Below are positions 46,280-55,068 of a stretch of 64,000 nucleotides of DNA, one piece after another; the stretch's first letter is position 1, and every line of letters starts with the position of its first letter. The position numbers and the translations under genes are program-made. This stretch comes from a virus. Location: the IMG/VR virus record IMGVR_UViG_3300035703_000021, positions 1 through 64,000 of that record. One strand, given 5' to 3'. The notes beneath the pieces are model-generated. The model saw only the letters and a program-made list of their open reading frames with translations, was not told where the DNA came from and did not search any database.

Positions 46280-46322
46280 ACTCTCATTCTATCATGAGCT
46301 GGTCTTTACGGCCGAAGGCCGT
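46280..46322 (-). promoter_or_regulatory. hairpin followed by a -10-like box
   Basis: ACGGCC/GGCCGT (46308-46322, loop of 3) follows the stop of the gene at 46325 but lacks a U tract. CATGATAGAATGAGAG follows, almost repeating the promoter at 4654 (TATGATAGAATGG). Probably the promoter of 45524-46261. Confidence 0.42.
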
Positions 46323-46324
46323 GG

Positions 46325-46879
46325 TCACATGTGCTGCTGGCTGGCCGTGGACTTGACTACGATCTCCGTCTCCGGATACGTGTAGTGCATCTGGTCGGAG
46401 ACCGACTCCGGGAGTGTAGCGTTGAGGACCTTGTAGGCCATCTCCAGAGCCTCGGAGCGGGTGCGCTTTCTTGGGCTTCTGTACTCCTCGGACGTGCTTT
46501 TCACCTTGGGGATCACTGAGTAGAAGTACTCCTCGTCGGGGTGAGTGACTAGGAAGTAAGCGCGTCTGTGCTGAACGCCCTGCTCCACGACAATCTCACC
46601 CGGCTCAACGTGGAGCTGGCCGACATCGTAGCCGGGCTTGCCCTTGGGATTCATGTCCTTATCGTGAGGGCCTTCGTACGAAGGCTTCTCCCCACCGTCG
46701 ACCTTGGCCGCGCCGAAGGCACCCTCGGGATCGACGTACTGAGAGTGGTAGTCGTCCTCACCGGACTGCGGGCCGGGTTTCACCAGCTCGAGGTTCTTCT
46801 CTGTTTTTCCTGTGTCGGAGCCAGGCTCGGCGTAGGAGGCGATCTCCCAGCCCTCCGGAACGACTAACTCATGATCCAT
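46325..46879 (-). CDS. late protein with N-terminal VPEGW peptide
   Basis: 184 residues. MDHELVVPEGWEIASYAEPG at the start (tag at 7-11), an acidic disordered stretch (GKTEKNLELVKPGPQSGEDD), then beta-rich GEIVVEQGVQHRRAYFLVTH and VSDQMHYTYPETEIVVKS. No domain recognised. Single-gene unit with a late-type motif 21 bases upstream. Confidence 0.62.
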   Translation of the reverse strand: MDHELVVPEGWEIASYAEPGSDTGKTEKNLELVKPGPQSGEDDYHSQYVDPEGAFGAAKVDGGEKPSYEGPHDKDMNPKGKPGYDVGQLHVEPGEIVVEQGVQHRRAYFLVTHPDEEYFYSVIPKVKSTSEEYRSPRKRTRSEALEMAYKVLNATLPESVSDQMHYTYPETEIVVKSTASQQHM

Positions 46880-46899
46880 GGGTGTACGCGGTCTGTATG

Positions 46900-46911
46900 A
46901 GTCTTTAAACC
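46900..46911 (-). promoter_or_regulatory. late-type promoter motif (GGTTTAAAGACT)
   Basis: Continues CATACAGACC on the minus strand; directly after the terminator at 46916-46942. Confidence 0.62.
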
Positions 46912-46915
46912 CAAA

Positions 46916-46942
46916 AGAAAAAGCCCCGAGGAATCCTCGGAG
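46916..46942 (-). terminator. rho-independent terminator
   Basis: CCGAG/CTCGG stem in the minus-strand CTCCGAGGATTCCTCGGGG, followed by CTTTTTCTTTT. Ends the gene at 46985. Confidence 0.78.
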
Positions 46943-46984
46943 CTCCTTCGTTACTGATTCGAAGTTGGATCAGAAGTCTAGACC

Positions 46985-47923
46985 TTAAAAATCAAGGTTG
47001 AGATCGTTTTCGCCGGTCTCCTGGCGGGACAGAAGCAGAGTCGAGCGGATACGAATCTTGCCATCGGGAAGCTCCTCCTTGGAGCGCAGAGTCAGAGTCG
47101 CGGGCTTCTCGCGGTTGATCTCCGGCTTAGTGGAAAGCAGCGGGCGGATGGAGCTGTGGGCCCATGCGCCGGCGACTTGCCCTTCCTCGGGATAGTTGGC
47201 GATCATGATCCGGTACGTAAGCCCGTAGGAGGTCTTACACGGGTAGTAGTTGATCACCTCGTAGGGGAAGTTTACTTCGAGCTCGCGGAAGTCGACTTCG
47301 CTATCGGCTTCGATGCGAGGACCGCTGGAGCCCGTCCCCTTGGCGGCTACCTTCTGGATCAGAGAGACCACATCCTCGGGCTTCTTCTTGAGAAGGGCGT
47401 TCAGAGCTTTAGGCTCGGTAGGATTCTCCCAGTCGCTGAAACGAACTGCCACTGGAAGAACCAATTGGCCACTCTCAGTATCAACGCTTACGAACAGAGC
47501 GGGATCTTCGCCACGACCCGAGAAGTTATACGAGCCGAATTCAGCTTCGATCTCGGTGCCGTCGGCCTTCACAAAACCACCCTTAACGACGTTCAGGGCG
47601 ATGTAACGTGGCCCCCACTGGATGTAGAGTTGGCCATCGGAGGTGCCTTCGACTCCTTCAACGCCGGACTTCAGCACGGGGCCGAAGAGACGGAAGTAGA
47701 TGCCGTCGCGGGACTTGATGAGGAAGGTGTTCTCGTCGAGGGGAAGCTCCTCCCCGGTCAGGAACTGGAACACGGTATCGAGGTCCTTACGCAGGCCTTT
47801 AGGCAGGTTGGCGTTAGGAAGCGAGGTGTATTCCGAGGTGTATTCACGGCCACTGAGAGGGGCGAGTTGCGGAGCGTTGGTGCTCAGGTCAATGGTCGTG
47901 ACGGAAAAAGTTGCTGCGGACAT
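46985..47923 (-). CDS. putative single-stranded DNA-binding protein with acidic C-terminal tail
   Basis: 312 residues. The C-terminal third has an OB-fold-like run of strands (VNFPYEVINYYPCKTSYGLT, YRIMIANY), similar to phage SSB-like proteins ('Y-V--Y---KT-YG--Y-'). The last residues GENDLNLDF form an acidic tail ending in Phe, as in SSBs, where it recruits partners. The N-terminal 180 residues are beta-rich and unassigned. Expressed from its own unit between terminators. A structural (tail) role is the alternative. Confidence 0.4.
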   Translation of the reverse strand: MSAATFSVTTIDLSTNAPQLAPLSGREYTSEYTSLPNANLPKGLRKDLDTVFQFLTGEELPLDENTFLIKSRDGIYFRLFGPVLKSGVEGVEGTSDGQLYIQWGPRYIALNVVKGGFVKADGTEIEAEFGSYNFSGRGEDPALFVSVDTESGQLVLPVAVRFSDWENPTEPKALNALLKKKPEDVVSLIQKVAAKGTGSSGPRIEADSEVDFRELEVNFPYEVINYYPCKTSYGLTYRIMIANYPEEGQVAGAWAHSSIRPLLSTKPEINREKPATLTLRSKEELPDGKIRIRSTLLLSRQETGENDLNLDF

Positions 47924-48025
47924 TTGAAAAGTTCTCTTAGTAGGTGTCTCTTTGGAGCGAAAGATCTCTCTTTGACTCTCTGTATATTATACCACACAAG
48001 CTCCCACGTGTGGGGTGGTGGTATG

Positions 48026-48346
48026 TCAGTCTTTAAACTGGCTATCGTCGGATTGGAGGGTGGCGAGGTAGGTCTGGGCCTCGAGCCTGATGTCGTAGAG
48101 CTGGGAGGATAGCGGGTTGAGTGGGCAGAGCGGCGGGACGTAGAGGACGAGCCACTCCCCCCACCACACCTGCCTCTCGAACGGGCACTTAGATGGAATC
48201 GAATCTACCCACTTCTGAGCCAGTTCTGGAGTCCATGATTTAGGCCTCAGCGCGGGCACGTAGAGTCGCGGAAGATTCTCAAGCAGTATACCCCACCACC
48301 ACGGCGCTCTCGCTCTTCTTCCGGCTGAGGATCGTGTAGTCAGCAT
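48026..48346 (-). CDS. hypothetical protein
   Basis: 106 residues, rich in Trp, Leu and Pro (RAPWWWGILLENLPRLYVPA, FERQVWWGEWLVLYVPPL). No domain recognised. Its last codons contain the late-type motif of the next gene. An ATAAATA box lies 11 bases before the ATG. Confidence 0.55.
   Translation of the reverse strand: MLTTRSSAGRRARAPWWWGILLENLPRLYVPALRPKSWTPELAQKWVDSIPSKCPFERQVWWGEWLVLYVPPLCPLNPLSSQLYDIRLEAQTYLATLQSDDSQFKD
48028..48039 (-). promoter_or_regulatory. late-type promoter motif (AGTTTAAAGACT)
   Basis: Lies inside the 3' end of 48026-48346, about 105 bases upstream of the gene at 46985-47923. Farther from its gene than the other copies. Confidence 0.45.
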
Positions 48347-48364
48347 GGATCTGTACGGGCCTAT

Positions 48365-49354
48365 TTATGTAAAGGATCCTACAGCAGTTGTGGATCCTTT
48401 TACCGTTCCGCCACTATTTGTAACAGAAACCAATAAGTTGCTGGAGAGCCTAACTACAGCAGCGCCTCCTAGCCCTTTATTTCCGCCGCTTCCTAAGCTC
48501 TCCGATTCCCCGCCAAGAATCCCAGAAGTCCTTGCCGGGCAGCCATTATTTCCGTTCTCTCCCCAGTCCCCGCCATTTCCTCCATATCCTGCTCCGCCTC
48601 CCTGCCCGCCGCCGTTACAATTATTTCCAGAGGCTCTACAGAAGTTAGAAGGACCGTTTCCGCCGTCCGCGCCGTCTTGATTGTTGTACCCGGCTCCTTT
48701 TCCTCCCGCCCCTCCGCTAGCGGAGCAGGCATAGTTGCCAATAATAGCATTCTGGTTGAATGAGTACGCACCTCCTCCGCCTCCGCCGCCTCCACCGCCT
48801 TGAACCTGTCCACTGGATTCCACAAGTAACTCACATGAGTATTGCACTCCTAATGCTGGAGATCCCGCCTGTCCAGTCCCACCATTAGCCGAGCCTCCAT
48901 TCCCCCCTCTACCCCAAAGTCTGCCACTAGAAGTGACAATATACTTTAGAAGGGTTGTTGATGAGTCCCAGGTTCCGGTTTTTAATGCTGCCGCTGTGGT
49001 TGATTCAGTGGCGCCAATAACGCTTCTGACCACGTGATATACTTTTTTAGTCTGACTGCTATCTCCCCTACTAGGGCGGGGCTTAAATCCTCCGATTACA
49101 ACAGCAGAACTATCGAATTTGGATCCTGAATCTACATTTGTTTCTTCCGCTGAATAATCCACTACGCAGTTAAGAGTTTTACCTCTAAGCTGGGAGAAGG
49201 ATATCGTCCCAGAGCTAGGAATACCTTCATCCAGAGGCCAGTTCCTGCCCGCGACACTCTGACTAACTCTGTACGCTCCCAGATTCTTGCCTGGCGGAGC
49301 GCCAAACTCCGCCGTTATATTGCTCCAGCTAATCTGACCGGTAGGTGTAGTCAT
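48365..49354 (-). CDS. glycine-rich tail fibre adhesin
   Basis: 329 residues. The N-terminus GQISWSNITAEFGAPPGKNL with GIPSSGTISFSQLRGK is a phrase shared by many cyanophage tail proteins ('ISWS-I--EFG ... IPSSG-IS-S---GK'). Residues about 150-310 are poly-Gly motifs, including ten Gly in a row, with scattered Cys. This resembles the polyglycine-helix adhesins at phage fibre tips that bind the host surface. It is encoded next to the giant S74 protein, which may carry it. Confidence 0.75.
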   Translation of the reverse strand: MTTPTGQISWSNITAEFGAPPGKNLGAYRVSQSVAGRNWPLDEGIPSSGTISFSQLRGKTLNCVVDYSAEETNVDSGSKFDSSAVVIGGFKPRPSRGDSSQTKKVYHVVRSVIGATESTTAAALKTGTWDSSTTLLKYIVTSSGRLWGRGGNGGSANGGTGQAGSPALGVQYSCELLVESSGQVQGGGGGGGGGGAYSFNQNAIIGNYACSASGGAGGKGAGYNNQDGADGGNGPSNFCRASGNNCNGGGQGGGAGYGGNGGDWGENGNNGCPARTSGILGGESESLGSGGNKGLGGAAVVRLSSNLLVSVTNSGGTVKGSTTAVGSFT

Positions 49355-49370
49355 TCAGCCAACCCTCTAC

Positions 49371-52300
49371 TCACTTGGATCTCTTTAAATCTTCAACTTC
49401 CTGCTTGAGCTCCTTCACCGCCTCGATGAGGAGCGGGATGATCCTGTCGTAGGAGACGGCCAAGTACCCACTGTCTCGGCGGGTTACGGCCTCCGGCAGA
49501 ACCTCAAGCACCTCCTGAGCGATGACACCCACATCCGGACCAGTCTTGCCTGAGTCCTCGTTCCAGTCGAAAGTGTTCCCGCTGAGCGAGGTTAGCTTGT
49601 CGAGAGGCGAAGAGATCGGTACGATGTTGTCCTTCAGTCTGGCGTCAGAGGTGTAGAACGCGTAGATGTCCCCTCGGACGTACAGGTTGCCAGAACTCGA
49701 TGGTCCTCCAGCTTCTCCGATGTAAACATTCTGCTTGAACGTGATGTCCGCGTTAGCGATCTTGTCGGATGTAACGCCTCCATCTTGGATATTGATGGTG
49801 AACTGCAGAAGATCATCACCAGTATCCTCGGTACCATCTACGTCGAACGTCTGGGACGTTACCTCTATTCCCTCCCCGGCAAGGACGGAGTTATTGAATC
49901 TCGCGTTTAGCTCCCTGGCGAGGGAGGCCGCTGTGATTACGGCTTTCTCCGAGATACCCAGAGCCGTACCGGTGGCCGTCTGGCCGGAGCTCAGTCTCCT
50001 AGTCCCCTTAATAACGGCCTCGTTCGCGATCTGGATCAGTCCAGCGGCGCTGGTGCTAGCGTACACTTCCGCGGTGCTCTCGGCCGTGATACGACCGGTG
50101 AGGGTGTTGAACGTTGTTGATGGATCGAAGTAAACCTTCGTGTCTTGGCCAAAGTACAGGCTGCTAGCGCTGTTGCCGTCGCCGATCAGAAGCGACGACT
50201 TAATAACCACGCTATTAAATACCTGGTTGGTTACCGAGCCGGGCTCGTTATCCGCCTCGAGCGGAATGGCGAATTGCTCGCCGCTTCTCAGATCGAATAC
50301 GGTGGTACCGATGTAGAAGTTACCTTCCTCGTTCATACCAGTGGCGTACACCTTGCCGCCATTGCTCTCCACGATGATTTTGCCGAGGGCAAAGTCCTGC
50401 TCCAGAGGATCGCCCTGGAAGGTCGGGAAGGCGGTGTCGTAGTTCAGGTAACCGGTCCACTCCCACGTGTGTCCAGACGCTCTGATGACGGAGGGTCTGC
50501 GGAGACCGATCAGGACACCCGTAAAACTGGAGCTATTGCTTACCTTCAAGGAGATAGGTGTTTCACTGGGCTCGATGTCCTTGTCGAAATAGAACCCGGG
50601 GCGAGACTTCATCTCCGCGATAGCGACTCTGGTGATGGAGTCGACGGGGTCGGCTGTGTTCTCCGGCTCGTCGAAATCGATATCGGGGTAGAGTTCACCG
50701 GCGATAACGCGCCGGGCTTGGGATCCCTGAGTCAGGTAGGCTACGTACCGGCCGTCGGAAGGCTGCTTATTCTCGATTCTTTTCCTGTACGCGGCGGGAT
50801 CGAATACTTCGTCCCAATCCCTGATCTGGGATACGGTCAGTGGATCGGAGAGAAGAGTAGAGCTGCCGTTGATGGGATAGCCACTCACACCGAGCTGCTT
50901 CTCCAGTACGTAGAAGTTCTGGGGTCTTCTTACTCCTTGGTCCTTGATAAATCCGGAGAGAACAACTCTGTATACTCTCTCGTCGTTCTTTCTCTTATCC
51001 AGAGTTCTTACAGTGGTGATGGTGGAGCCATCGCTTATAAACTCAAGCAGTGAGTACTGCTGCTGGAGTACTGTTCTCTGAGCTTCTGGAATGATTACGT
51101 ATTTGAAGGCAGCGTCTAGTTTCTTGAGAAGGTACCCGTCACCGTCGAGATCCTGGACCTCCTCCACCACGGTTCCCGTTCTGACGTTGAAGTACCAGCT
51201 ATTTTTTGCTGAATCCCAGATAAAGATCTTCGATTCATCGTTGAGATTCTGGAACCCAGGGCTACTAGAGGGGGCTAGTTGCAGATCCCCGCAATAGGAG
51301 ATCGGATCTCCCTCAGCGCTAAATCCCCGGATGTAGATTCTCTTTCTCTCGGCCTTTGTCCCACCGGAGAGAACGTAAGAGCCGTCGGACTTCTTCCTGG
51401 TGTAGCTGAATTGCCCGAATCCCATATCCTCTGCTGTAGGAGGAACGTTCAGGCTGTAGTCCTTTATGTAGACTCTGACGTCCACAGGAGCGATGACGTT
51501 GCCACCATTATAGCTGGCGTTATCTACGTAATACTCCTTGGTCAGATCGTAGTCTAGGACTAATCCGGTATTTACCTGCGTATCCACGAGGGTAGCAGGT
51601 TCGGAGAAACTCAGAGCCTCGTATCTCAGAGGCTTAGGAGGGATGATCTCAAGAAGCTTTGTTCCGGCGTACGCGCCTGTAGGAGCCGATTCGTCCTGGC
51701 TGAAGGACCGGGTCTTGTAGCCGATGGAGTGTAGCGAAACATCACCGAAGTCCGAGCACGAGTTGGTGATGGACAGGTCCGCTCCGCTCTCAGCCACGAA
51801 GTGGTCAGCGTTACCGATGACAAAGCAGCTAACAATCTGGATGGTGGCGTTATTGCTACCTTTGAAGCCGAAGTGGCGGTACTTGAGAGGGTCGGTTGGG
51901 CACGGTCTGTACTGCTTACCCACTCCGTCATCTTTGTTGACCGGAGGATCCAGGTAGTACGAGTCGTCGTTGAAGCAGGTCGGGTCGGTCTGCAGCGACA
52001 CCTGGGTGAAGTTGGCGGTGACCATGGACCTGAAACCTGCCACCAGAGCGCCGTCAGCGTGGAGTCCGTTGAGGCCGAAGATCGATCTCACGGAACAGTT
52101 AAAGATGTACGGTGACGACGATCTTGTGGAGTTGATGTCAGGCAGATCGAAAGCTCTCTGGTCCCCGGAACCCTGCTTGCGGATCTTTGTCGCACCAGGA
52201 TAGGCGACCGGTGAGTCGGTGCGGGAGTCCGAGAAAGGAATACCTGTCAGGTTCTCCTCGGCGTCTGTCTGCCGGAGGTCCTTGGAGTCGTAGATTGGGG

Positions 52301-54431
52301 CGACGATTGTTGTCTCGGCGGAGATGGACTCCAGTCCCTGCGATCCCCAACCATCGTACTGGGCGAATAGAGTGTTAAGTTTGGAGTAGTAGGAGGTCTC
52401 TACCGAGCTACCAGCAACCTCGGACTGGGAGGCGAATCCGACCGAGGTTACAGTGTTGTGGCTTCTCGGAATCTGAGGGTTGTCAGTAAACGTGATGAGT
52501 GAGATATAGCTACCACCCGTCACCTTGAAGATGCAGGTTTTCTCGCGCTGAGGCTCCTCCTGGATCGGGTTGAGCTCGGGCACGTACATCGGCCTTACAC
52601 GAACCTTTCTCAGATCAACGCCGTTGATGGAGATACCACGAGGGACGATCAGACCGCCACCGGTGGGGTTGATGAGGGACAGACCATCGTAGTAGAGCTT
52701 GTCGTTGAGGGAGAAGTTGCCTCTAACATACTCCAGAGTCACGCTCCAGATTGAGGAGCTCAGACTATCCTTCTGGATCTTGACGATATTGCCCACTCCT
52801 CCCGACTCGGAGTAAAGAATACGGCCAAGGTTCAGCGCCTTGGGCGGTTGGGATAGAGTGGGGTTGAGTGAGTCGACCTGGATCACGATGGCTCTGTCCA
52901 ACTCGGTCACCGCGAGCACTTCGTACCCTGTATCCACTCGCTGGATCAGGCCGGTGTCCGCTGTTAGACCGGGAACGCTTCCTGATCCCGGAGAGTTGTC
53001 AACGTAGTAATCTCCAGGGGAGAGCTCGATCACGACTCGATCGTAGCGATCGTTGTACTGACCGGCTCTGCGGCTCTCCCTTACGGCCTCGACGATGGCT
53101 CTCTCGATCGAGCGGAAGGGCTTGGACTGATTGAAACCGTTGTTGGTGAGAGCGTCGTCGCCGGTAGCGGGATCGACGTAGATGATATTGCGTACTGTTG
53201 GGTCGGCCGTGGCTCCCTGGCGGTCGCATCTGGGAGTGTTCTGGACTTTGATCAGTCCTCCCTGACCGTCAGCGTAAACAGCGACCGACGGGTAGAATTC
53301 CTTATAGCACTTGGAGGTGGAGGCTTCGTAGCGATAGACGCCCTCGGGAGGGTTAGGATAGACCGCGGGAATGGTTGATCCGTCGGGGCACTCAGTGGCG
53401 AGACGAGTGCCGATGAACTCACGGCCTCCGCAGCTCAGGAACGTACCGAGAACAGGCGAGCAGTCACCACCGGGAGTCTCCTCGAACTTCCACTCGGACG
53501 TCGCGGCGTGGAAGAACAGCTCGATGTGCGCGTCCTTGATGTTGATGATCCAGTCATCCACGGAGTTGGCGATCTTGGTATCGCCGCCTGGGCGGATAAT
53601 GATGGGGAACCGATCGAAGGTACCGGAGATGTCAACGATGGCGACTCTGTCGGAGTCAGTGGGAACGGCAGGAAGTGAGACGATGAGGGAGCCGTTTGAT
53701 GTGTCCGCGATGACTCTCTCCCAGCTCTTAGCGGCGTAGGAGTCCGACTTGATCGCCGTGTTGCGAAGGGTGCGTGGGTAGGTGTTTAGGTTGCCGACGT
53801 AAAGGTTGGGGCGAAGGTCGACGTATCCGGTTCCGACAACATCACCGTCCTCGTTGGTTGCTAGGGCGGTTCCGCTTGGCGCGAGAGTTAACTTGGCAAG
53901 AGGGACGTGAGGGATCGAAACGGACGGAAGTGCGGCACCAATAGAGATCTCTACCGGCTCATCGTCTGCGATGTTCTCCTTTGCCGCGGCCTCATTCACG
54001 TACAGGTACGTTGTCGAACTCAGGCTAGCGTCGATCAGTTTTACAATGTACCTAGGCCACGAGATAACGCTGCCGTCCGACCCGACGATACTCCCGGCCT
54101 CTACCCAAACGCCATATCCGCCGCCCGTCACAGGCACGAGCGTAGGAGGCCCTTGGATTACTTGCTGCGTTACTAAGTCCCATCCGAGCACGATACCATC
54201 GTGGGCCAGTCGTCCCAGCGCGGTCTCGTTATCCTCGCGAGGATCCGCTACTTCCCAGTCCTTGAGACTGTCCCTCTGGCCGATCTTCCAGCCGGCGTGA
54301 TCGGAACTAGTCGGTTCTGAGTAGTAGTTGTCGCGAGACGAGGTCGCCGAAAAGCTAGTGCCTTTCTGCGTCTCATTGAGATATTCTTTGGAAACGATTG
54401 TTCCATTCTGGAACTGGATCTTATCTAGCAT
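49371..54431 (-). CDS. giant tail fibre/tail spike protein with C-terminal S74 intramolecular chaperone
   Basis: 1686 residues. The N-terminus (LDKIQFQNGTIVSKEYLNET) resembles baseplate-attachment regions of cyanophage structural proteins. A beta-helix type region starts near 415 (NIIYVDPATGDDALTNNGFN, SIERAIVEA, VVIELSPGDYYVDN). Several beta-rich domains follow. The last 92 residues are an S74 chaperone: S1595 in SDARLKDNI with K1600 as the dyad, DVGVIAQEV, LAVSYDRIIPLLIEAVKEL and a coiled coil. S74 domains trimerise the fibre and cut themselves off before the Ser. Confidence 0.85.
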   Translation of the reverse strand: MLDKIQFQNGTIVSKEYLNETQKGTSFSATSSRDNYYSEPTSSDHAGWKIGQRDSLKDWEVADPREDNETALGRLAHDGIVLGWDLVTQQVIQGPPTLVPVTGGGYGVWVEAGSIVGSDGSVISWPRYIVKLIDASLSSTTYLYVNEAAAKENIADDEPVEISIGAALPSVSIPHVPLAKLTLAPSGTALATNEDGDVVGTGYVDLRPNLYVGNLNTYPRTLRNTAIKSDSYAAKSWERVIADTSNGSLIVSLPAVPTDSDRVAIVDISGTFDRFPIIIRPGGDTKIANSVDDWIINIKDAHIELFFHAATSEWKFEETPGGDCSPVLGTFLSCGGREFIGTRLATECPDGSTIPAVYPNPPEGVYRYEASTSKCYKEFYPSVAVYADGQGGLIKVQNTPRCDRQGATADPTVRNIIYVDPATGDDALTNNGFNQSKPFRSIERAIVEAVRESRRAGQYNDRYDRVVIELSPGDYYVDNSPGSGSVPGLTADTGLIQRVDTGYEVLAVTELDRAIVIQVDSLNPTLSQPPKALNLGRILYSESGGVGNIVKIQKDSLSSSIWSVTLEYVRGNFSLNDKLYYDGLSLINPTGGGLIVPRGISINGVDLRKVRVRPMYVPELNPIQEEPQREKTCIFKVTGGSYISLITFTDNPQIPRSHNTVTSVGFASQSEVAGSSVETSYYSKLNTLFAQYDGWGSQGLESISAETTIVAPIYDSKDLRQTDAEENLTGIPFSDSRTDSPVAYPGATKIRKQGSGDQRAFDLPDINSTRSSSPYIFNCSVRSIFGLNGLHADGALVAGFRSMVTANFTQVSLQTDPTCFNDDSYYLDPPVNKDDGVGKQYRPCPTDPLKYRHFGFKGSNNATIQIVSCFVIGNADHFVAESGADLSITNSCSDFGDVSLHSIGYKTRSFSQDESAPTGAYAGTKLLEIIPPKPLRYEALSFSEPATLVDTQVNTGLVLDYDLTKEYYVDNASYNGGNVIAPVDVRVYIKDYSLNVPPTAEDMGFGQFSYTRKKSDGSYVLSGGTKAERKRIYIRGFSAEGDPISYCGDLQLAPSSSPGFQNLNDESKIFIWDSAKNSWYFNVRTGTVVEEVQDLDGDGYLLKKLDAAFKYVIIPEAQRTVLQQQYSLLEFISDGSTITTVRTLDKRKNDERVYRVVLSGFIKDQGVRRPQNFYVLEKQLGVSGYPINGSSTLLSDPLTVSQIRDWDEVFDPAAYRKRIENKQPSDGRYVAYLTQGSQARRVIAGELYPDIDFDEPENTADPVDSITRVAIAEMKSRPGFYFDKDIEPSETPISLKVSNSSSFTGVLIGLRRPSVIRASGHTWEWTGYLNYDTAFPTFQGDPLEQDFALGKIIVESNGGKVYATGMNEEGNFYIGTTVFDLRSGEQFAIPLEADNEPGSVTNQVFNSVVIKSSLLIGDGNSASSLYFGQDTKVYFDPSTTFNTLTGRITAESTAEVYASTSAAGLIQIANEAVIKGTRRLSSGQTATGTALGISEKAVITAASLARELNARFNNSVLAGEGIEVTSQTFDVDGTEDTGDDLLQFTINIQDGGVTSDKIANADITFKQNVYIGEAGGPSSSGNLYVRGDIYAFYTSDARLKDNIVPISSPLDKLTSLSGNTFDWNEDSGKTGPDVGVIAQEVLEVLPEAVTRRDSGYLAVSYDRIIPLLIEAVKELKQEVEDLKRSK

Positions 54432-54442
54432 GATGAGAAGCT

Positions 54443-55000
54443 TTATGTCTCAGGGATCGAACTCACCCAAAGTAGTCTTCCGATCCACTCAGCGCTTGGA
54501 CCGAAAGAGCACAGTTCTACGAGGATTTTTCTTCCTTGGGTTTTGTAGAAATCAATAGGATTGTCAGCTTCAAGATTAAGCTGATCGGCATCTCCGCCCC
54601 AGGTCACCATCGTCGCTCCTAGCTTCCAAGTCGTGTCGGCTCCCCAGTTCACCGGGTAGTCGAAGTAGGTCTGGAAGCTCTGGAGCGGATTCTGGACGAA
54701 CCTGAGCAGAATTCGCTGCTGTCTGTAGAAGCCTGGAGGAATGTCCAACGGATTCGTGTTCGCGATCGGAAGATTATCCGCGGTCGTAACATCGACATCC
54801 AAGTAGTTGGAGTAGAGCAACGGGCCTATGGGGGAGTTCTTCACCGCTCCGCCCAGCTCCACAGGAGTGCCGATAGAGTCACCGGCCCACATCCTTCCGT
54901 CCGCAACGTTAACGCAGACCTCGCCCTCGCTGAGGTCGCCAATGAAAGGCTCCTCGCCAGGAAGTGAGGCTGTTATCTGCTGGAGAGTCGCTTCCGCCAT
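54443..55000 (-). CDS. tail fibre-associated protein
   Basis: 185 residues. Near the N-terminus it has FIGDLSEGEVCVNVADGRMW followed by AGDSIGTPVELGG, the phrase 'L-EGE--VN--DG-----D--G--V-LGG' typical of phage tail fibre N-terminal domains. The rest is beta-rich. The ATG at 55000 is preferred to the one at 55006. It heads the fibre operon 55000-48365. Confidence 0.65.
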   Translation of the reverse strand: MAEATLQQITASLPGEEPFIGDLSEGEVCVNVADGRMWAGDSIGTPVELGGAVKNSPIGPLLYSNYLDVDVTTADNLPIANTNPLDIPPGFYRQQRILLRFVQNPLQSFQTYFDYPVNWGADTTWKLGATMVTWGGDADQLNLEADNPIDFYKTQGRKILVELCSFGPSAEWIGRLLWVSSIPET

Positions 55001-55044
55001 TAACAACGAACAATGTGTCTGATAACCTTTAACCTACCTTTCGC

Positions 55045-55061
55045 GGTTTAAATTATAAATA
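55045..55061 (+). promoter_or_regulatory. late promoter with TTTAAA motif and T4-like TATAAATA
   Basis: GGTTTAAAT directly followed by TATAAATAG (TATAAATA at 55054-55061) on the plus strand. Drives the baseplate-terminase operon from 55069. Confidence 0.6.
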
Positions 55062-55068
55062 GACACAG

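Noticed and set aside
46308-46322. ACGGCC/GGCCGT hairpin as a terminator
   Set aside because: No U tract on either strand; kept only as a hairpin within a promoter region.
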